Position numbers and translations under genes: made by a program. From Enhygromyxa salina (GTDB lineage Bacteria; Myxococcota_A; Polyangia; Nannocystales; Nannocystaceae): a DNA stretch of 64,000 bases. Positions 26,175-35,537 of the stretch are shown here, piece by piece (the stretch's first letter is position 1; each line of letters starts with the position of its first letter). Where the stretch lies: positions 19,429-83,428 of the forward strand of contig NZ_PVNL01000001.1 in NCBI RefSeq assembly GCF_002994635.1, given 5' to 3'. The notes under the pieces are model-generated. The model did no database searches and had not been told where the DNA came from. It worked only from the letters and a program-made list of their open reading frames with translations.

Positions 26175-27273
26175 CCTGCCCGCCCCCACGCCCGAGCAGC
26201 TCGGTTGGCTGTCCCGCGAGCCCCCGCGCGACGACCAGGATCAGCCGATCATCTGGACCCTCGCGGACTGCCGGATCAACGAGGTCAAGTGGGCGCAGCC
26301 GATCATCCACGATCACTTGAGGCTCGAGCGCGTGCAGTTCACGGCCGCGCAGTGGGATCGCCCGGTGTTCCGCAATTGTCTGCTGCGCGGGGTCTCGTTC
26401 GCGCGCACGACCTTCAGCCACGCGCGCTTCGAGGGCGTGGTGTTCGAAAGCTGCAGCTTCGAGGGCTCGACCTTCGAGGTCTGCGCCCTCGACAACTGCC
26501 GGTTCAACGCCTGCGAGCTGCGGTTCACGACGATGCTGCGCACGCAGGTGCAGCGCTGCGTGTTCACTGACCTCGACGTCACCGTGCTCGAGCTGCGCGA
26601 GTGCGATCTGTCGGACTCGAAGTTCGTCACCTCCAAGCTGCACGGGCCCCGCGTCACCCGGACCACCGCGGCGACCCTCGAGCTCGAGGGTGGTGAGCTG
26701 CGCGGGGCCGACCTCACCGCCTGCACGCTCGACACGCTGCGGCTCACCAGCGTCGCGGTCGAGGGCCTGCGCGTGATCGACTGTGAGCTCGGGGCCGCCG
26801 AGCTGCACGGCGGCCGCGTCGCGGAGTTCTCGATGTCGGGGACCCAGGCCAAGCGCCTGCTCGTGCGCGGCTGCTCGGAGCTCCCCGGCCCGCGCCTGCT
26901 CGACTGTCGGATCGAGACCCTACAGCTCGAGGCCTGCCTGAACATCCCCTCGCTGCTGATCGCCGACTGCGTGCTCGGGGCCCTGATCGCGGACAACGTG
27001 GTGCTCTACGACGCCGCGTTCGAGCGGGTCGAGGTCGAAGGTCACGGCCTGATCCGGGACAGCACGGTGACCGGCGTGTTGTTCAACGCGGGTCGCTGGA
27101 CGCACCTTCAGCTCACCGGTGCCAGCGTCAAGGACTATGTGGCTGTCGACGGCGCTCACTTTCAGCTGCTGTCGCTCGAACAATTGAAGGTCGACGATTC
27201 CTTGCAGCTGCGCCTCGCTGGCGACACTTACGGTGACGGCTCGATGACCTGGGGAGACGCTCGTGGCGCGTAA
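26167..27273 (+). CDS. Pentapeptide-like repeat protein
   Basis: A 368-residue protein starting 8 nt before the LysM stop. Most of it (from about residue 45) is an irregular five-residue beta-helix repeat with central Phe/Leu and small or polar flanks: ERVQFTAAQWDRPVF, GVSFARTTFSHARFEGVVF, FEVCALDNCRF, ATLELEGGELRGADLTACTL. It has no signal sequence. It resembles the pentapeptide partners of DUF2169 proteins, two of which lie at 46.6-50.4 kb. In the LysM-pentapeptide-phosphoesterase run it may serve as a chaperone or scaffold for the next gene product. Confidence 0.65.
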   Translation: MASLPAPTPEQLGWLSREPPRDDQDQPIIWTLADCRINEVKWAQPIIHDHLRLERVQFTAAQWDRPVFRNCLLRGVSFARTTFSHARFEGVVFESCSFEGSTFEVCALDNCRFNACELRFTTMLRTQVQRCVFTDLDVTVLELRECDLSDSKFVTSKLHGPRVTRTTAATLELEGGELRGADLTACTLDTLRLTSVAVEGLRVIDCELGAAELHGGRVAEFSMSGTQAKRLLVRGCSELPGPRLLDCRIETLQLEACLNIPSLLIADCVLGALIADNVVLYDAAFERVEVEGHGLIRDSTVTGVLFNAGRWTHLQLTGASVKDYVAVDGAHFQLLSLEQLKVDDSLQLRLAGDTYGDGSMTWGDARGA

Positions 27274-29989
27274 TATTTTTAATCTGATCTGGATCGTTCC
27301 CCCATCGCCAGACCGAACCATGGCCCCGGTCCCACAGCGCAGCAGGGCGACCGTCGCGGCCCGGCAGGCGCACACCCGCGGGGTGCTGCTGTTTCCGGCG
27401 TTCATGACCCCGCTGGTGTATCTAGAGGGTCGCGAGGCGGAGCCGTGGCTCGAGCTGCTGATCGCGACCGAGCGGGACCTGACCCGCGAGATGGTCAACG
27501 ACCAGCTGAAGATCAGCATGGGCCTGCGCAGCGAGAAGCCGGTCAGCGTCGCCCCGCTGTTCGCGGGCGCGGCCGGCAACATCATCGTCGAGTCCGCGGG
27601 CGAGGTCGACGACGACGGCGAAGACATCATCTCGACCCACTCGAAGTTCTCCGGGATCCTGCACCCCTCCTACGGCGAGGCGCTGCGGGCCAAGAACGTC
27701 AAGAAGGTGTTTCGCGTCAAGATTCGGGCGTCCGCGCTGCCGACCGAGTGTCCGGTCAACGAGATCAACTACTCGTTCCGCGAGCGCAAGTGGACCGAGT
27801 ACGCCCGGCGCGAGGGTCGGTCGGACCGGTTCACCCGCATGGCCAGGGTCGGCAGCGAGCTCAGCGATCAGATGATCCGCGAGATGACGACCCGCCGGTT
27901 TGGGGCCGACAACAGCTCGAACCCCAACAGCCTCCCGGGCCGCGGTCGCTACGCGTTCCCGATGCACGGCAACACCGTCGACATCCACCGCATCGACCCC
28001 GAGCAGCCGATCCAGTCGTACCACCCGGTGTTCGTGCTGACCGGCGACGACGCGACCGCGTACCTCAACTTCGGTCACGTCTCGGACATCCACATCAACA
28101 CCCGCTGGCAGCTGCTCGGCAAGAGCAACGCCCGGGTGATCGAGTACGGCGCCGGGCAGTACGAGGACGAGTCGCCAGAGATCGGCGGGCTGCTGGCAGA
28201 GAACAACCGCAGCTTTCACGCGGTGCTCGGTCGGGTCGCGGGCGGCGACGCCGACGTGGTCATCGTCGGCGGCGACATCATCGATCACATCCGCAACGCC
28301 TACGACCCCGACGTCGTGCTCGAGGCCAACAACACGCCGCGCGAGATCTGGGACGCGATGAACCTCGAGGGCAGCGCCTACACCCAGGCGACCTACCCCG
28401 TCGGCATTGATCTGCTCGCGTTCTACTCGTTCATCTTCGACGCGATGACGCGCCACTCCAAGCCGGTGTTTGGCATCACGGGCAACCACGACTGCTACGT
28501 CGACGCGTTTGGGATCTCGCCCCGGCTCAACGCCGAGGTCATGGCCAGCCGCACCAACGAGGGGATCCCGGCCGACCTCAACCTGACCTTCTACGAGGCG
28601 CTGCTGGCCTTTGGTCCCAGCGCTGGCTTGTTGCGCAGCCCGTCGAGCTCGTTCGACGCCGACTGGTTCGACTGGTTTCACCAGGTCCTGACCCCGTTCA
28701 ACGACTGGTGGTTCAAGTTCCCGCAGCAGTCGCTGGTCGGGCTGGGCTGGGGCACCAGCGAGGATCTCATCGATCCATTTGGTGGTCAGTCCGGCGGACA
28801 CCTGCCGCGCTCCGACGACGCCATCTCCGACCCGCAGCTGGCCCTGTTGCAGCAAGCGGTCAACGGACGCGCCGAGCGACGGGTCACCCTGACCTCGCAC
28901 TTCACGTTCTTGAGCTACATCGAGGGCGAGCCGATGAACCCCGGCGGGGCCCGGAGCGCGCGCGGGACCTTTCGGCTCAACGCCGACTCGTGGGGTACGG
29001 AGGACTACAGCCGGTTCGAGATGGGCACATTCGAGACCAACCGCGCCACGCTCATGAACATGCTCGCGGGGCGGCAGATCCAGTGCGTGCTCACGGGTCA
29101 CTCGCACCGCCGCGGCATGCACCTGCTGGGCACGCGCGCCGGCAATGAGATCCCCGCGGATCTGTACGACACCGACCCCAACAACCCCCACAACATGTGC
29201 CAGATCCCGGCGGCGCTGCCCAATGGCGAGCCCGTGATCATCGTGTCGGACTCCGGGGGGCCGTACCCTCGCTACAACCGGAACAACGAATTTTTGGGCT
29301 GGGGCTCGGACCGCCCGGGCGGCACGCTGGTCAAGTTCAGCCAGAACAGCGGCCGCCTCACGGACGTCCGAACTCTGACCGCGACCAGCCGCCGCAAGGC
29401 GCGGGGGGCCGTGGTCATGGACTACGTCGACGTCTCGGCCGAGGGCGCGTTCAACAACAACCGCATGCAGACCCAGAGGGTCCCGGCCGACGTCAACAGC
29501 GGCGCGGTCACCAGCGCCGCGCCGGTCTGGTACATCGACGCCAACCTGACCACGCAGGTGCACACGACCTGGGGCATGTACATCGAGAAGATGATCTTCG
29601 CGGGGCGCCATGCCGGGCGCTGGATCCACGTGGAGGCCACCTACAACCAGCCCCGCAACGCGTTCGAGGTCCCGGCCGCGCAGACCGACGACTTCCGCCT
29701 GTGGCTGCGCAACGTGCTGCAACCAACCCGCTATGTCTCGATCAAGATGGGCTCGCGCGACGCGTTCATCTCGGGGCGCTACGACTGGGGCAGCTTCTGG
29801 AACTTCGAGGTCCTGGCCCAGCCGATCTTCGAACACCACCGCAACGCGCTCGGCCAGACGATCCGCTACGTCTCGTATCGGATCCTCCGGCCCCAGCGCG
29901 AGATCGAGATCACCGGCCGCAACATCTCGTGGCGCGAGTCCCCGAACTTCGACTGGCGCATGGCCAACGACCCCAAGTACGCGCGCTAG
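27263..29989 (+). CDS. Large calcineurin-like metallophosphoesterase, candidate effector
   Basis: 908 residues from a GTG with GGGGAGA upstream, overlapping the pentapeptide gene by 11 nt. All five metallophosphoesterase motifs are present: DIH (275-277), GGD (336-338), GNHD (407-410), TSHF (His546) and GHSH (612-615). Around this core are an N-terminal region of about 260 residues (containing VLLFPAFMTPLVYLEG) and a C-terminal region of about 250 residues without recognised domains. No signal peptide is present. The family cleaves phosphodiesters or monoesters, including lipids and nucleotides. Its position behind a LysM/peptidoglycan-binding protein makes an exported toxin attractive, but no immunity gene is obvious. 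Confidence 0.75.
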   Translation: MARNIFNLIWIVPPSPDRTMAPVPQRSRATVAARQAHTRGVLLFPAFMTPLVYLEGREAEPWLELLIATERDLTREMVNDQLKISMGLRSEKPVSVAPLFAGAAGNIIVESAGEVDDDGEDIISTHSKFSGILHPSYGEALRAKNVKKVFRVKIRASALPTECPVNEINYSFRERKWTEYARREGRSDRFTRMARVGSELSDQMIREMTTRRFGADNSSNPNSLPGRGRYAFPMHGNTVDIHRIDPEQPIQSYHPVFVLTGDDATAYLNFGHVSDIHINTRWQLLGKSNARVIEYGAGQYEDESPEIGGLLAENNRSFHAVLGRVAGGDADVVIVGGDIIDHIRNAYDPDVVLEANNTPREIWDAMNLEGSAYTQATYPVGIDLLAFYSFIFDAMTRHSKPVFGITGNHDCYVDAFGISPRLNAEVMASRTNEGIPADLNLTFYEALLAFGPSAGLLRSPSSSFDADWFDWFHQVLTPFNDWWFKFPQQSLVGLGWGTSEDLIDPFGGQSGGHLPRSDDAISDPQLALLQQAVNGRAERRVTLTSHFTFLSYIEGEPMNPGGARSARGTFRLNADSWGTEDYSRFEMGTFETNRATLMNMLAGRQIQCVLTGHSHRRGMHLLGTRAGNEIPADLYDTDPNNPHNMCQIPAALPNGEPVIIVSDSGGPYPRYNRNNEFLGWGSDRPGGTLVKFSQNSGRLTDVRTLTATSRRKARGAVVMDYVDVSAEGAFNNNRMQTQRVPADVNSGAVTSAAPVWYIDANLTTQVHTTWGMYIEKMIFAGRHAGRWIHVEATYNQPRNAFEVPAAQTDDFRLWLRNVLQPTRYVSIKMGSRDAFISGRYDWGSFWNFEVLAQPIFEHHRNALGQTIRYVSYRILRPQREIEITGRNISWRESPNFDWRMANDPKYAR

Positions 29990-30013
29990 AGCGCCGAGGA
30001 TTTCCCCGGCCTG

Positions 30014-31960
30014 CTAGTCACAAACTCCCTGCGGCGAGCCGCAGTCGCCCGCCCCCGAGCAGCTGCCGCTCTCGCACTCGGCGTCGAACCGGCACGCCTC
30101 GCCCGGCAAGAGCGCACCCGGGCAGTAGGGATCCCCGCACTCGGTCGGGAGCTCGCCGCGACGCTCGAAGTGCGAGGGCAGCACGGTGACGCCTGACACG
30201 TCGACCTCGAAGCCCTGCTCGGCTGGGCCGCTGCGGGGTGCGCTGGCCCGCTCCCACATCACCACGAAGTCGTTGGCCGAGCCCCGCAGCGCCTGGGTGT
30301 CGACTCCGTGCTGGTCGAGATCATCGAGTAGGTCGCCGAGCAGGCCGACGTCGCCGAGACCGTGCTCGTCGAAGCTGCTGCCGAGCTCGGCGGCGCCTGC
30401 GATCCGCTCGTCGCGAGCTTGGCACTGGGCTTCCTCGGCGAACGAGGCCGAGCACGCGTCGGGTCCGAAGCGCGGGCGGGTCTGCTGAATGAAGCCGTTG
30501 AAGTCGGAGCCCAGCCCAATCGCGACGCCGAGCCCCTTGCGCCCAAACTCGTAGGCCTGCGCGAACGAGCGCGACGAGCCATGGCAGGTGTTGGTGACCC
30601 CCGCGCCCTCGTAGGTGTTGACCTCCTCGTGAGCCGTGCGCAGGCCGACCATGCCGCCGGTCTCGCGGACCATGCTCATGATCCAGGCCGGGCTGGTCTT
30701 CTCTTCCTTGGACTTGGCGGGCAGCATGATCTCGCGGAAGTGCGCGTGCGACAGGTACAGCGGGTAGTAGTCGTGCTCGACCGAGAGATCGTAGACGTCG
30801 CGGGTCAGCGCCTCGGACATATGGGCCATGTCGATCAACATGCCGCGGTCGATCATCTCCGAGACCAGCGCGTGGCCCTCGTCGGTCAGGCCCTTGACGT
30901 TGCGACAGCTGGCGTCGACGTCGAAGCCCAAGGTCACGCTCGCTGTCGTGATCCCGCAGTCGGTGTCGATGTGGCAGCTCTCCTCGAACTGCGCGATGTG
31001 AAAGATGCCGTTGTGCGGCGCGGCCCCACCGAACCGGTTGTCGAGCTGATGGACGATCTGCAGGGTCCGGACGCCGAGCTCGTAGACCTCGTCGAGCTGC
31101 GCGAGCCAGTCGCCCTCGCCGAAGATGTGCGACGCCTCGATGCTCAAGACCAGCGCGAGCTTGTCCTCGCTGACGATCCGCCGGGCATCTGCGGCGCTCA
31201 GGGCGATCTCGACCCAGTCGTTGGCGGCCGCGAAGTCGTTGGCCATCTGCAGCTGCACGCGGACGTCGTCCATCTCGTCGCACTGCGGCCGCGTCACGTT
31301 ACCGGCTGGAAGCGCCCGGCACAGCCAATCCAGGGTCACCGCCGACATCACCGAGATCCGCAGGCCCGAGTCGTAGGCCTCGTGTAGCCAGCCCTCCCAC
31401 GACTGCTGGTGGGCGATCACGTCCCAGCGCGGCCAAGCCTCGAGCTCGGGCCAGCCGTCGGTGCGGTCGAGGTGGATGCCCGTGTCGCCTGCGCTGCCTG
31501 GGATGCTGGCGAGCAACTCCGAGATCCCCAGCCCACCGAGGGTCAGCACCGCCTGCAGCAGCGGGACCTGAGACGCCGCCTCCTGCAGCTGGGCGTCGTC
31601 GCAGTTGACGAACAAGGTGGTCAGCTCGTCACGCAGCCGGGCGTGATCACCCGGCTCGCCGCCGTCACACAGCGACAGCGCGACCTCGGCTGCGCCGGTG
31701 GCCTGACCGTGCAGCCAGCCGCCACCGAATGCCTCTTCGGCGAACATGTGCAGGTGCAGATCGGCGTAGCCCTCGAGCACGGGCAAGGGCTCACCGGTGT
31801 CGCCCGACTCCGCCGTCTCGGCGGTCTCGGCGGTCTGGCTCTCGCTCGCGCCGACGGTGTCCGTTGGCGCCGGGTCGGGCGTGCAGGCGGTCAGCGAGAC
31901 CCCGAGCAGCGCGACGAGCGACGTGGGGACCAGTGGCGAGACTTGGGCGGGGGGCACCAT
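30014..31960 (-). CDS. Surface lipoprotein of the membrane dipeptidase (peptidase M19) family
   Basis: 648 residues from the ATG at 31960, which creates a proper lipoprotein signal (LVALLGVSLTAC, Cys26). A longer frame reaching 32221 adds no family sequence and would overlap folA. An acidic TAE/SGD linker is followed by a TIM-barrel with metal-site candidates YADLHLHM, IEASH, LIDMAHMS, YLSHAH and GLGSDFNG, which are the ordered blocks of M19 dipeptidases. The last 50 residues are a Cys-rich tail (CGDPYCPG, CRFDAECESGSC). The family hydrolyses dipeptides, including peptidoglycan-derived ones. It converges with the phosphoesterase gene. Confidence 0.75.
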   Translation of the reverse strand: MVPPAQVSPLVPTSLVALLGVSLTACTPDPAPTDTVGASESQTAETAETAESGDTGEPLPVLEGYADLHLHMFAEEAFGGGWLHGQATGAAEVALSLCDGGEPGDHARLRDELTTLFVNCDDAQLQEAASQVPLLQAVLTLGGLGISELLASIPGSAGDTGIHLDRTDGWPELEAWPRWDVIAHQQSWEGWLHEAYDSGLRISVMSAVTLDWLCRALPAGNVTRPQCDEMDDVRVQLQMANDFAAANDWVEIALSAADARRIVSEDKLALVLSIEASHIFGEGDWLAQLDEVYELGVRTLQIVHQLDNRFGGAAPHNGIFHIAQFEESCHIDTDCGITTASVTLGFDVDASCRNVKGLTDEGHALVSEMIDRGMLIDMAHMSEALTRDVYDLSVEHDYYPLYLSHAHFREIMLPAKSKEEKTSPAWIMSMVRETGGMVGLRTAHEEVNTYEGAGVTNTCHGSSRSFAQAYEFGRKGLGVAIGLGSDFNGFIQQTRPRFGPDACSASFAEEAQCQARDERIAGAAELGSSFDEHGLGDVGLLGDLLDDLDQHGVDTQALRGSANDFVVMWERASAPRSGPAEQGFEVDVSGVTVLPSHFERRGELPTECGDPYCPGALLPGEACRFDAECESGSCSGAGDCGSPQGVCD

Positions 31961-32101
31961 CGCCGCCAGTCTACACGCGGGGCCGCCCAGCGCAGCACCC
32001 GCCCGTCGCGGGCGCACCCACGCTCGACGACGCTGAGCGGCGCGCAACCGGGACACACGCAGGGCCGGGCCTGGGCCGCGTTTGGCAGGCATGCTCCGGC
32101 C

Positions 32102-32596
32102 ATGCGCATCTCCCTGATCGCCGCGGCCTCCGACAACGACGTGATCGGCCGCGACAACGATCTGCCGTGGCACCTGCCCGACGACTTTCGCCACTTCAAG
32201 CGCACGACCAAGGGCCACCACGTGATCATGGGCCGGCGCACCTGGGAGTCACAGGGTCAAAAGCCGCTGCCGCACCGGACCAACATCGTGGTCAGCTCGC
32301 GCCGCGACTACGAGACCCCCGGCGCGATCCTGGTCCACTCGCTGGACGAGGGGCTCGAGCGCGCGCGGGCGGCCAACGAGGACGAGGTGTTCGTGATCGG
32401 CGGGACCCGGCTCTACGCGGAGGCGCTCGGCGTCGCCGACCGCATCTATCTGACCCGCGTCCACACGAAGCTCGAGGGTGACGCCCACTTCCCGCGCTAT
32501 GACCCCGCGCAGTGGCGAGAGCTCAGCCGCGACGTCCACGAGGCCGACCCCCGCCACGCCCACGCGTTCACGATCCTCACGCTCGAGCGCCGCTGA
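32102..32596 (+). CDS. folA: Dihydrofolate reductase
   Basis: 164 residues. It reduces dihydrofolate to tetrahydrofolate with NADPH, the step that recycles the product of ThyA. The family signatures are in order: MRISLIAAASDNDVIGRDNDLPWHLPDD (with the active-site Asp in LPDD), HHVIMGRRTWES, NIVVSSRRDYETPGA, VFVIGGTRLYAEAL and the terminal LEGDAHFP. It diverges from the M19-type lipoprotein gene. It is unlinked to thyA, which lies 8 kb away. Confidence 0.96.
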   Translation: MRISLIAAASDNDVIGRDNDLPWHLPDDFRHFKRTTKGHHVIMGRRTWESQGQKPLPHRTNIVVSSRRDYETPGAILVHSLDEGLERARAANEDEVFVIGGTRLYAEALGVADRIYLTRVHTKLEGDAHFPRYDPAQWRELSRDVHEADPRHAHAFTILTLERR

Positions 32597-32600
32597 TCGG

Positions 32601-32615
32601 GCGGGGAGCTCCCGC
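32601..32615. terminator. Short hairpin after folA
   Basis: GCGGG and CCCGC flank a 5-nt loop immediately downstream of the folA stop. There is no T-run, so it is at best a weak or Rho-assisted terminator. Confidence 0.25.
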
Positions 32616-32737
32616 GACCCCGGTTGGTCACGGCACTGAACACGGAGCCCGTACGATCGACGCGCGGCCAGTTTTTAGCGTCGCGCGAACCTGCGCGATA
32701 TGTGTGGCTGTGAATCAGCGGTGGACGAATCGACGCG

Positions 32738-33553
32738 ATGTTGCAGCACCCCTACGTAGATAAGCACTATGTCCCCCACGTACGGCGGGCGCGGGCCAGC
32801 GCCCACGCGCACCCGAGCTTGCGCGCGCTGCTGTCCGACGAGCTCGACGCGACCGCGCAGCTGGGCTTCTTGATCGAATTCAGCGCGCTCGGGGTTCGGC
32901 TGCTGCGACCGGTCGAAGACTCGCTCGCGCGCGGCGCCTCGGTCTGCCTGGCGCTCGGTCTCGACGCGCTCGGTGAGGAGCTGCGCCGACTCGGCGGGCA
33001 GGCGGCCCAGCGACGGCTGCTGCTGATCGACGATCTGGTCCAGCTCGCGCAGCTGTGGCGCGAGCAAGTCACCAGCTCGGGGCAGCGCTTGGATCTGGCC
33101 GCGCTCGTGCGCCGGGCACCGCCCGCGAACGCCCGCCACCACGCGCAGGTCCGCGGGGCCGCGTGGGCCGGCGAGCTCCCGCTCGCGTCGCTTGGCGTCG
33201 AGCTCGAGCTCGGACAGTTCGCGGTCAGCGTGGGGCCGAAGCTGATCCGGGCGTGTGAGCGCAAGCTCGGTGCCCAGGTCTTCGTGGGCTTGAGCTACCT
33301 CCAGGCTCGCACCGATCACGCGGCGCTGGGGGCCGACGGCCTGCTCGAGCGGCTCGACGATCTGCTGCGGGCGGTGCCAGAGCTCGGCGAGTCGATCGCA
33401 AGCGCGGGGGCCGAAGCCCTCAGCGCCCACGTCGAGGTGCTCGGCGCCTGCATCAGCCGCGGCCGGCATCTGATCGAGAACGACGCGCTGGAAGCTCTTG
33501 GCCCGACCTTCGATCACGGTGCGACCGCGGTCGCGCACACCTACATGGAATAG
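32738..33553 (+). CDS. Helical protein of unknown function
   Basis: A 271-residue, all-helical, soluble protein rich in Leu, Ala, Arg and His. I see HAHPSLRALLSDELDATAQLG, a central VEDSLARGA region, and a late helix with TDHAALGADGLLERLDDLLRA and SAHVEVLGAC. The spacing of acidic and histidine residues is reminiscent of heme-oxygenase-like diiron proteins (CADD/TenA superfold), but no diagnostic motif is firm. It stands alone between folA and a lipoprotein gene, with a 140-nt upstream gap that probably carries its promoter. Confidence 0.45.
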   Translation: MLQHPYVDKHYVPHVRRARASAHAHPSLRALLSDELDATAQLGFLIEFSALGVRLLRPVEDSLARGASVCLALGLDALGEELRRLGGQAAQRRLLLIDDLVQLAQLWREQVTSSGQRLDLAALVRRAPPANARHHAQVRGAAWAGELPLASLGVELELGQFAVSVGPKLIRACERKLGAQVFVGLSYLQARTDHAALGADGLLERLDDLLRAVPELGESIASAGAEALSAHVEVLGACISRGRHLIENDALEALGPTFDHGATAVAHTYME

Positions 33554-33594
33554 GCGTAGCGAGTCGCGCGCGAGCGTGATAGCAATGAAAGTCT

Positions 33595-34596
33595 ATGCGT
33601 CGACTTGAATTGCTACCCATCGTCTCGGCCGCGCTGGCTGTGAGCACCGCGTGTGCGCAACCCAATCCCGCGTTCAATGATTGTGAGCCGCCAGCCCAGT
33701 GCGAGGACGACGAGTCCGGCGACGCGACGCTGACCCACGGCGACGGCGACGGCGACGGCGACGATGACCCCGACACGGGCGACGCTGACACGGGCCGAAA
33801 CGACACGGGCAGCACCGCGCCCGAGACCGGCGATGGCGATGGCGACGGTGACCCCAACGCGCTGCCGACCTGCCCGGACACCGTGGAGGTCGTGATTCCG
33901 ATCGCCCAGGACACCTTCCTCGACGCGACCTATGCCGACGGTGGCAGCAATGGCTGCGTCATCGACTGGAACTACGACGTCGACATGCCCTACCCGCCGG
34001 TCGAGTCGCCATGTCAGGGCCTGGATTTCGGCGCGGTCCCGATGCACTGGGCCTGCGGCCACAACGGCGATGGTTCGTGCTCCAGCACCTATTTGGGCCA
34101 ATTCGCGGTCAACGGCTGGGCCGATCAGGCGCCGGTCGTCAAAGACGCCTACTTCGAGGTCACCGCCAAGATCGAGAATCTCGAGCCCGCGCTCGTGTCG
34201 ATCTACGAGCTCGACGTCGATCCCGCTGAGTACCACAGCTGCGGCGCGTGGTCAGCCGGCCAAGGCTACGGCGCCGAGCCGGAAGAGTGCGTCACAACCT
34301 TCTTGCACGCGGCCGCCCCCAACCTCTGGACCAACGTAGGCGCGGCGGCGATCGATCCCCACCAAAAGCCCACGATCGCGGCCGGCAACGCGCCGATCAG
34401 CCCCGAGTACGCGTACCACGACATCGCGCTCCCGGTCTCCAAGGCGCTGGTCCAAGCCTGGCTCACGGGCGAGCAGGATCATCCGGGCGTGCTGCTGACG
34501 TCCGAGGCGTGGTTGCCGACAGAGTTCAACCTGCTCGCGCAGGGCTCGATGGCGCCGCCCAGGTTGGTCACGAAGCTGTGCACCGACGCGCCCTGA
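33595..34596 (+). CDS. DNRLRE-type surface lipoprotein
   Basis: A 333-residue lipoprotein (signal ending VSTAC, Cys20). An acidic linker of GDGDGDGDDD and TGD repeats occupies about residues 48-87. After it, PIAQDTFLDATYADGG, YFEVTAKIENLEPALVSIYEL and HPGVLLTSEA-type motifs resemble the DNRLRE/CBM-like beta-sandwich that presents or binds polysaccharide on the cell surface. Cysteines in CSSTYLG and CEPP may form disulfides. No catalytic function can be assigned. Confidence 0.65.
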   Translation: MRRLELLPIVSAALAVSTACAQPNPAFNDCEPPAQCEDDESGDATLTHGDGDGDGDDDPDTGDADTGRNDTGSTAPETGDGDGDGDPNALPTCPDTVEVVIPIAQDTFLDATYADGGSNGCVIDWNYDVDMPYPPVESPCQGLDFGAVPMHWACGHNGDGSCSSTYLGQFAVNGWADQAPVVKDAYFEVTAKIENLEPALVSIYELDVDPAEYHSCGAWSAGQGYGAEPEECVTTFLHAAAPNLWTNVGAAAIDPHQKPTIAAGNAPISPEYAYHDIALPVSKALVQAWLTGEQDHPGVLLTSEAWLPTEFNLLAQGSMAPPRLVTKLCTDAP

Positions 34597-34661
34597 TCGA
34601 GGGGCGGGGACATGCGCGGCTTGGTCGTGCACGCGCGGACGCGTTACGATGAGCGCGCTGC

Positions 34662-35537
34662 ATGAGCACCCTCGACCAATTCGAGAGCGCGTTTCGGTCG
34701 GCGAGCAAGGACACGTTTACCTGGGCTCCGCCGACCATTCGCAAGATCATGGTCGTGACCGACCTCGACGCGGACGCCTCGGCGCGGTTCCAGGCCGAGC
34801 TCGAGCGGTTCCTGATCGGCGTGGTCGACCCCGGCCAGGGCGCCGACGCGGCCCCGCAGTGGCGCCTGGTGATCGGTGACGACTACGCGCTGATCAGCGA
34901 GCTCCACCGGCTCGTCGAAGACTGGGCGCCAGACCTGGTCTGCACCTACCGCAACCTGCACAGCTCGGCGTGGACGCTGGAGTTCTCGCTCGGTGAATTT
35001 GTCGACGTGCTCACCCAGGCCACGCCAGCGCCGATCCTGCTCGCCCCGCACCCCAAGCTGCTCAACGCGGCCGCCCACGCCCTGCGCAACACCGACGTGG
35101 TCATGGCCATGACCGACCACCTCACCGGCTCCGAGCGGCTGATCAACTTCGCCGCGGCGATGACCCAGGCCAAGGGCGAGCTGTGGCTCACCCACGTCGA
35201 AGACGAGCTCGCGTTCACGCGGCTCATGGAGGCGATCAGCAAGATCCCACAGATCGAGACCGACGTGGCTCGCACGCTGATCCGCGCCAAGCTGCTCGCG
35301 CAGCCAACCGACTATGTCGACGCCTGCCGGGCGGTGATCGCCACGCACCGCCCGGGCCTCGACGTTCGCCCGCTGATCGTCATGGGCCAGCACCTGTCGA
35401 CCTACCGTCAGCTGGTCCGGGATCACGAGGTCGACCTGCTGGTCATGGACACCAAAGATGACGATCAGCTGGCCATGCACGGCATGGCCTACCCGATCGC
35501 CGTCGAGCTCCGCGACATCCCGCTGCTCTTGCTGTGA
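34662..35537 (+). CDS. Tandem universal-stress-protein (UspA)-like protein
   Basis: A 291-residue cytosolic protein with two UspA-like halves. The first starts at IRKIMVVTDLDADASARFQ. The second ends with the typical LIVMGQH and HGMAYPIAVELRDIPLLLL, which corresponds to the final strand and turn of Usp domains. The nucleotide-binding G-2x-G-9x-G motif is degenerate, so ATP binding is doubtful. Its stop overlaps the following transporter gene, if that starts at the GTG. Usp domains beside or fused to Na+/H+ antiporters usually regulate them. Confidence 0.7.
   Translation: MSTLDQFESAFRSASKDTFTWAPPTIRKIMVVTDLDADASARFQAELERFLIGVVDPGQGADAAPQWRLVIGDDYALISELHRLVEDWAPDLVCTYRNLHSSAWTLEFSLGEFVDVLTQATPAPILLAPHPKLLNAAAHALRNTDVVMAMTDHLTGSERLINFAAAMTQAKGELWLTHVEDELAFTRLMEAISKIPQIETDVARTLIRAKLLAQPTDYVDACRAVIATHRPGLDVRPLIVMGQHLSTYRQLVRDHEVDLLVMDTKDDDQLAMHGMAYPIAVELRDIPLLLL

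Noticed and set aside
31961..32221. Longer version of the M19-type lipoprotein gene
   Set aside because: It would overlap folA and push the lipoprotein signal about 90 residues inside, which is incompatible with export.
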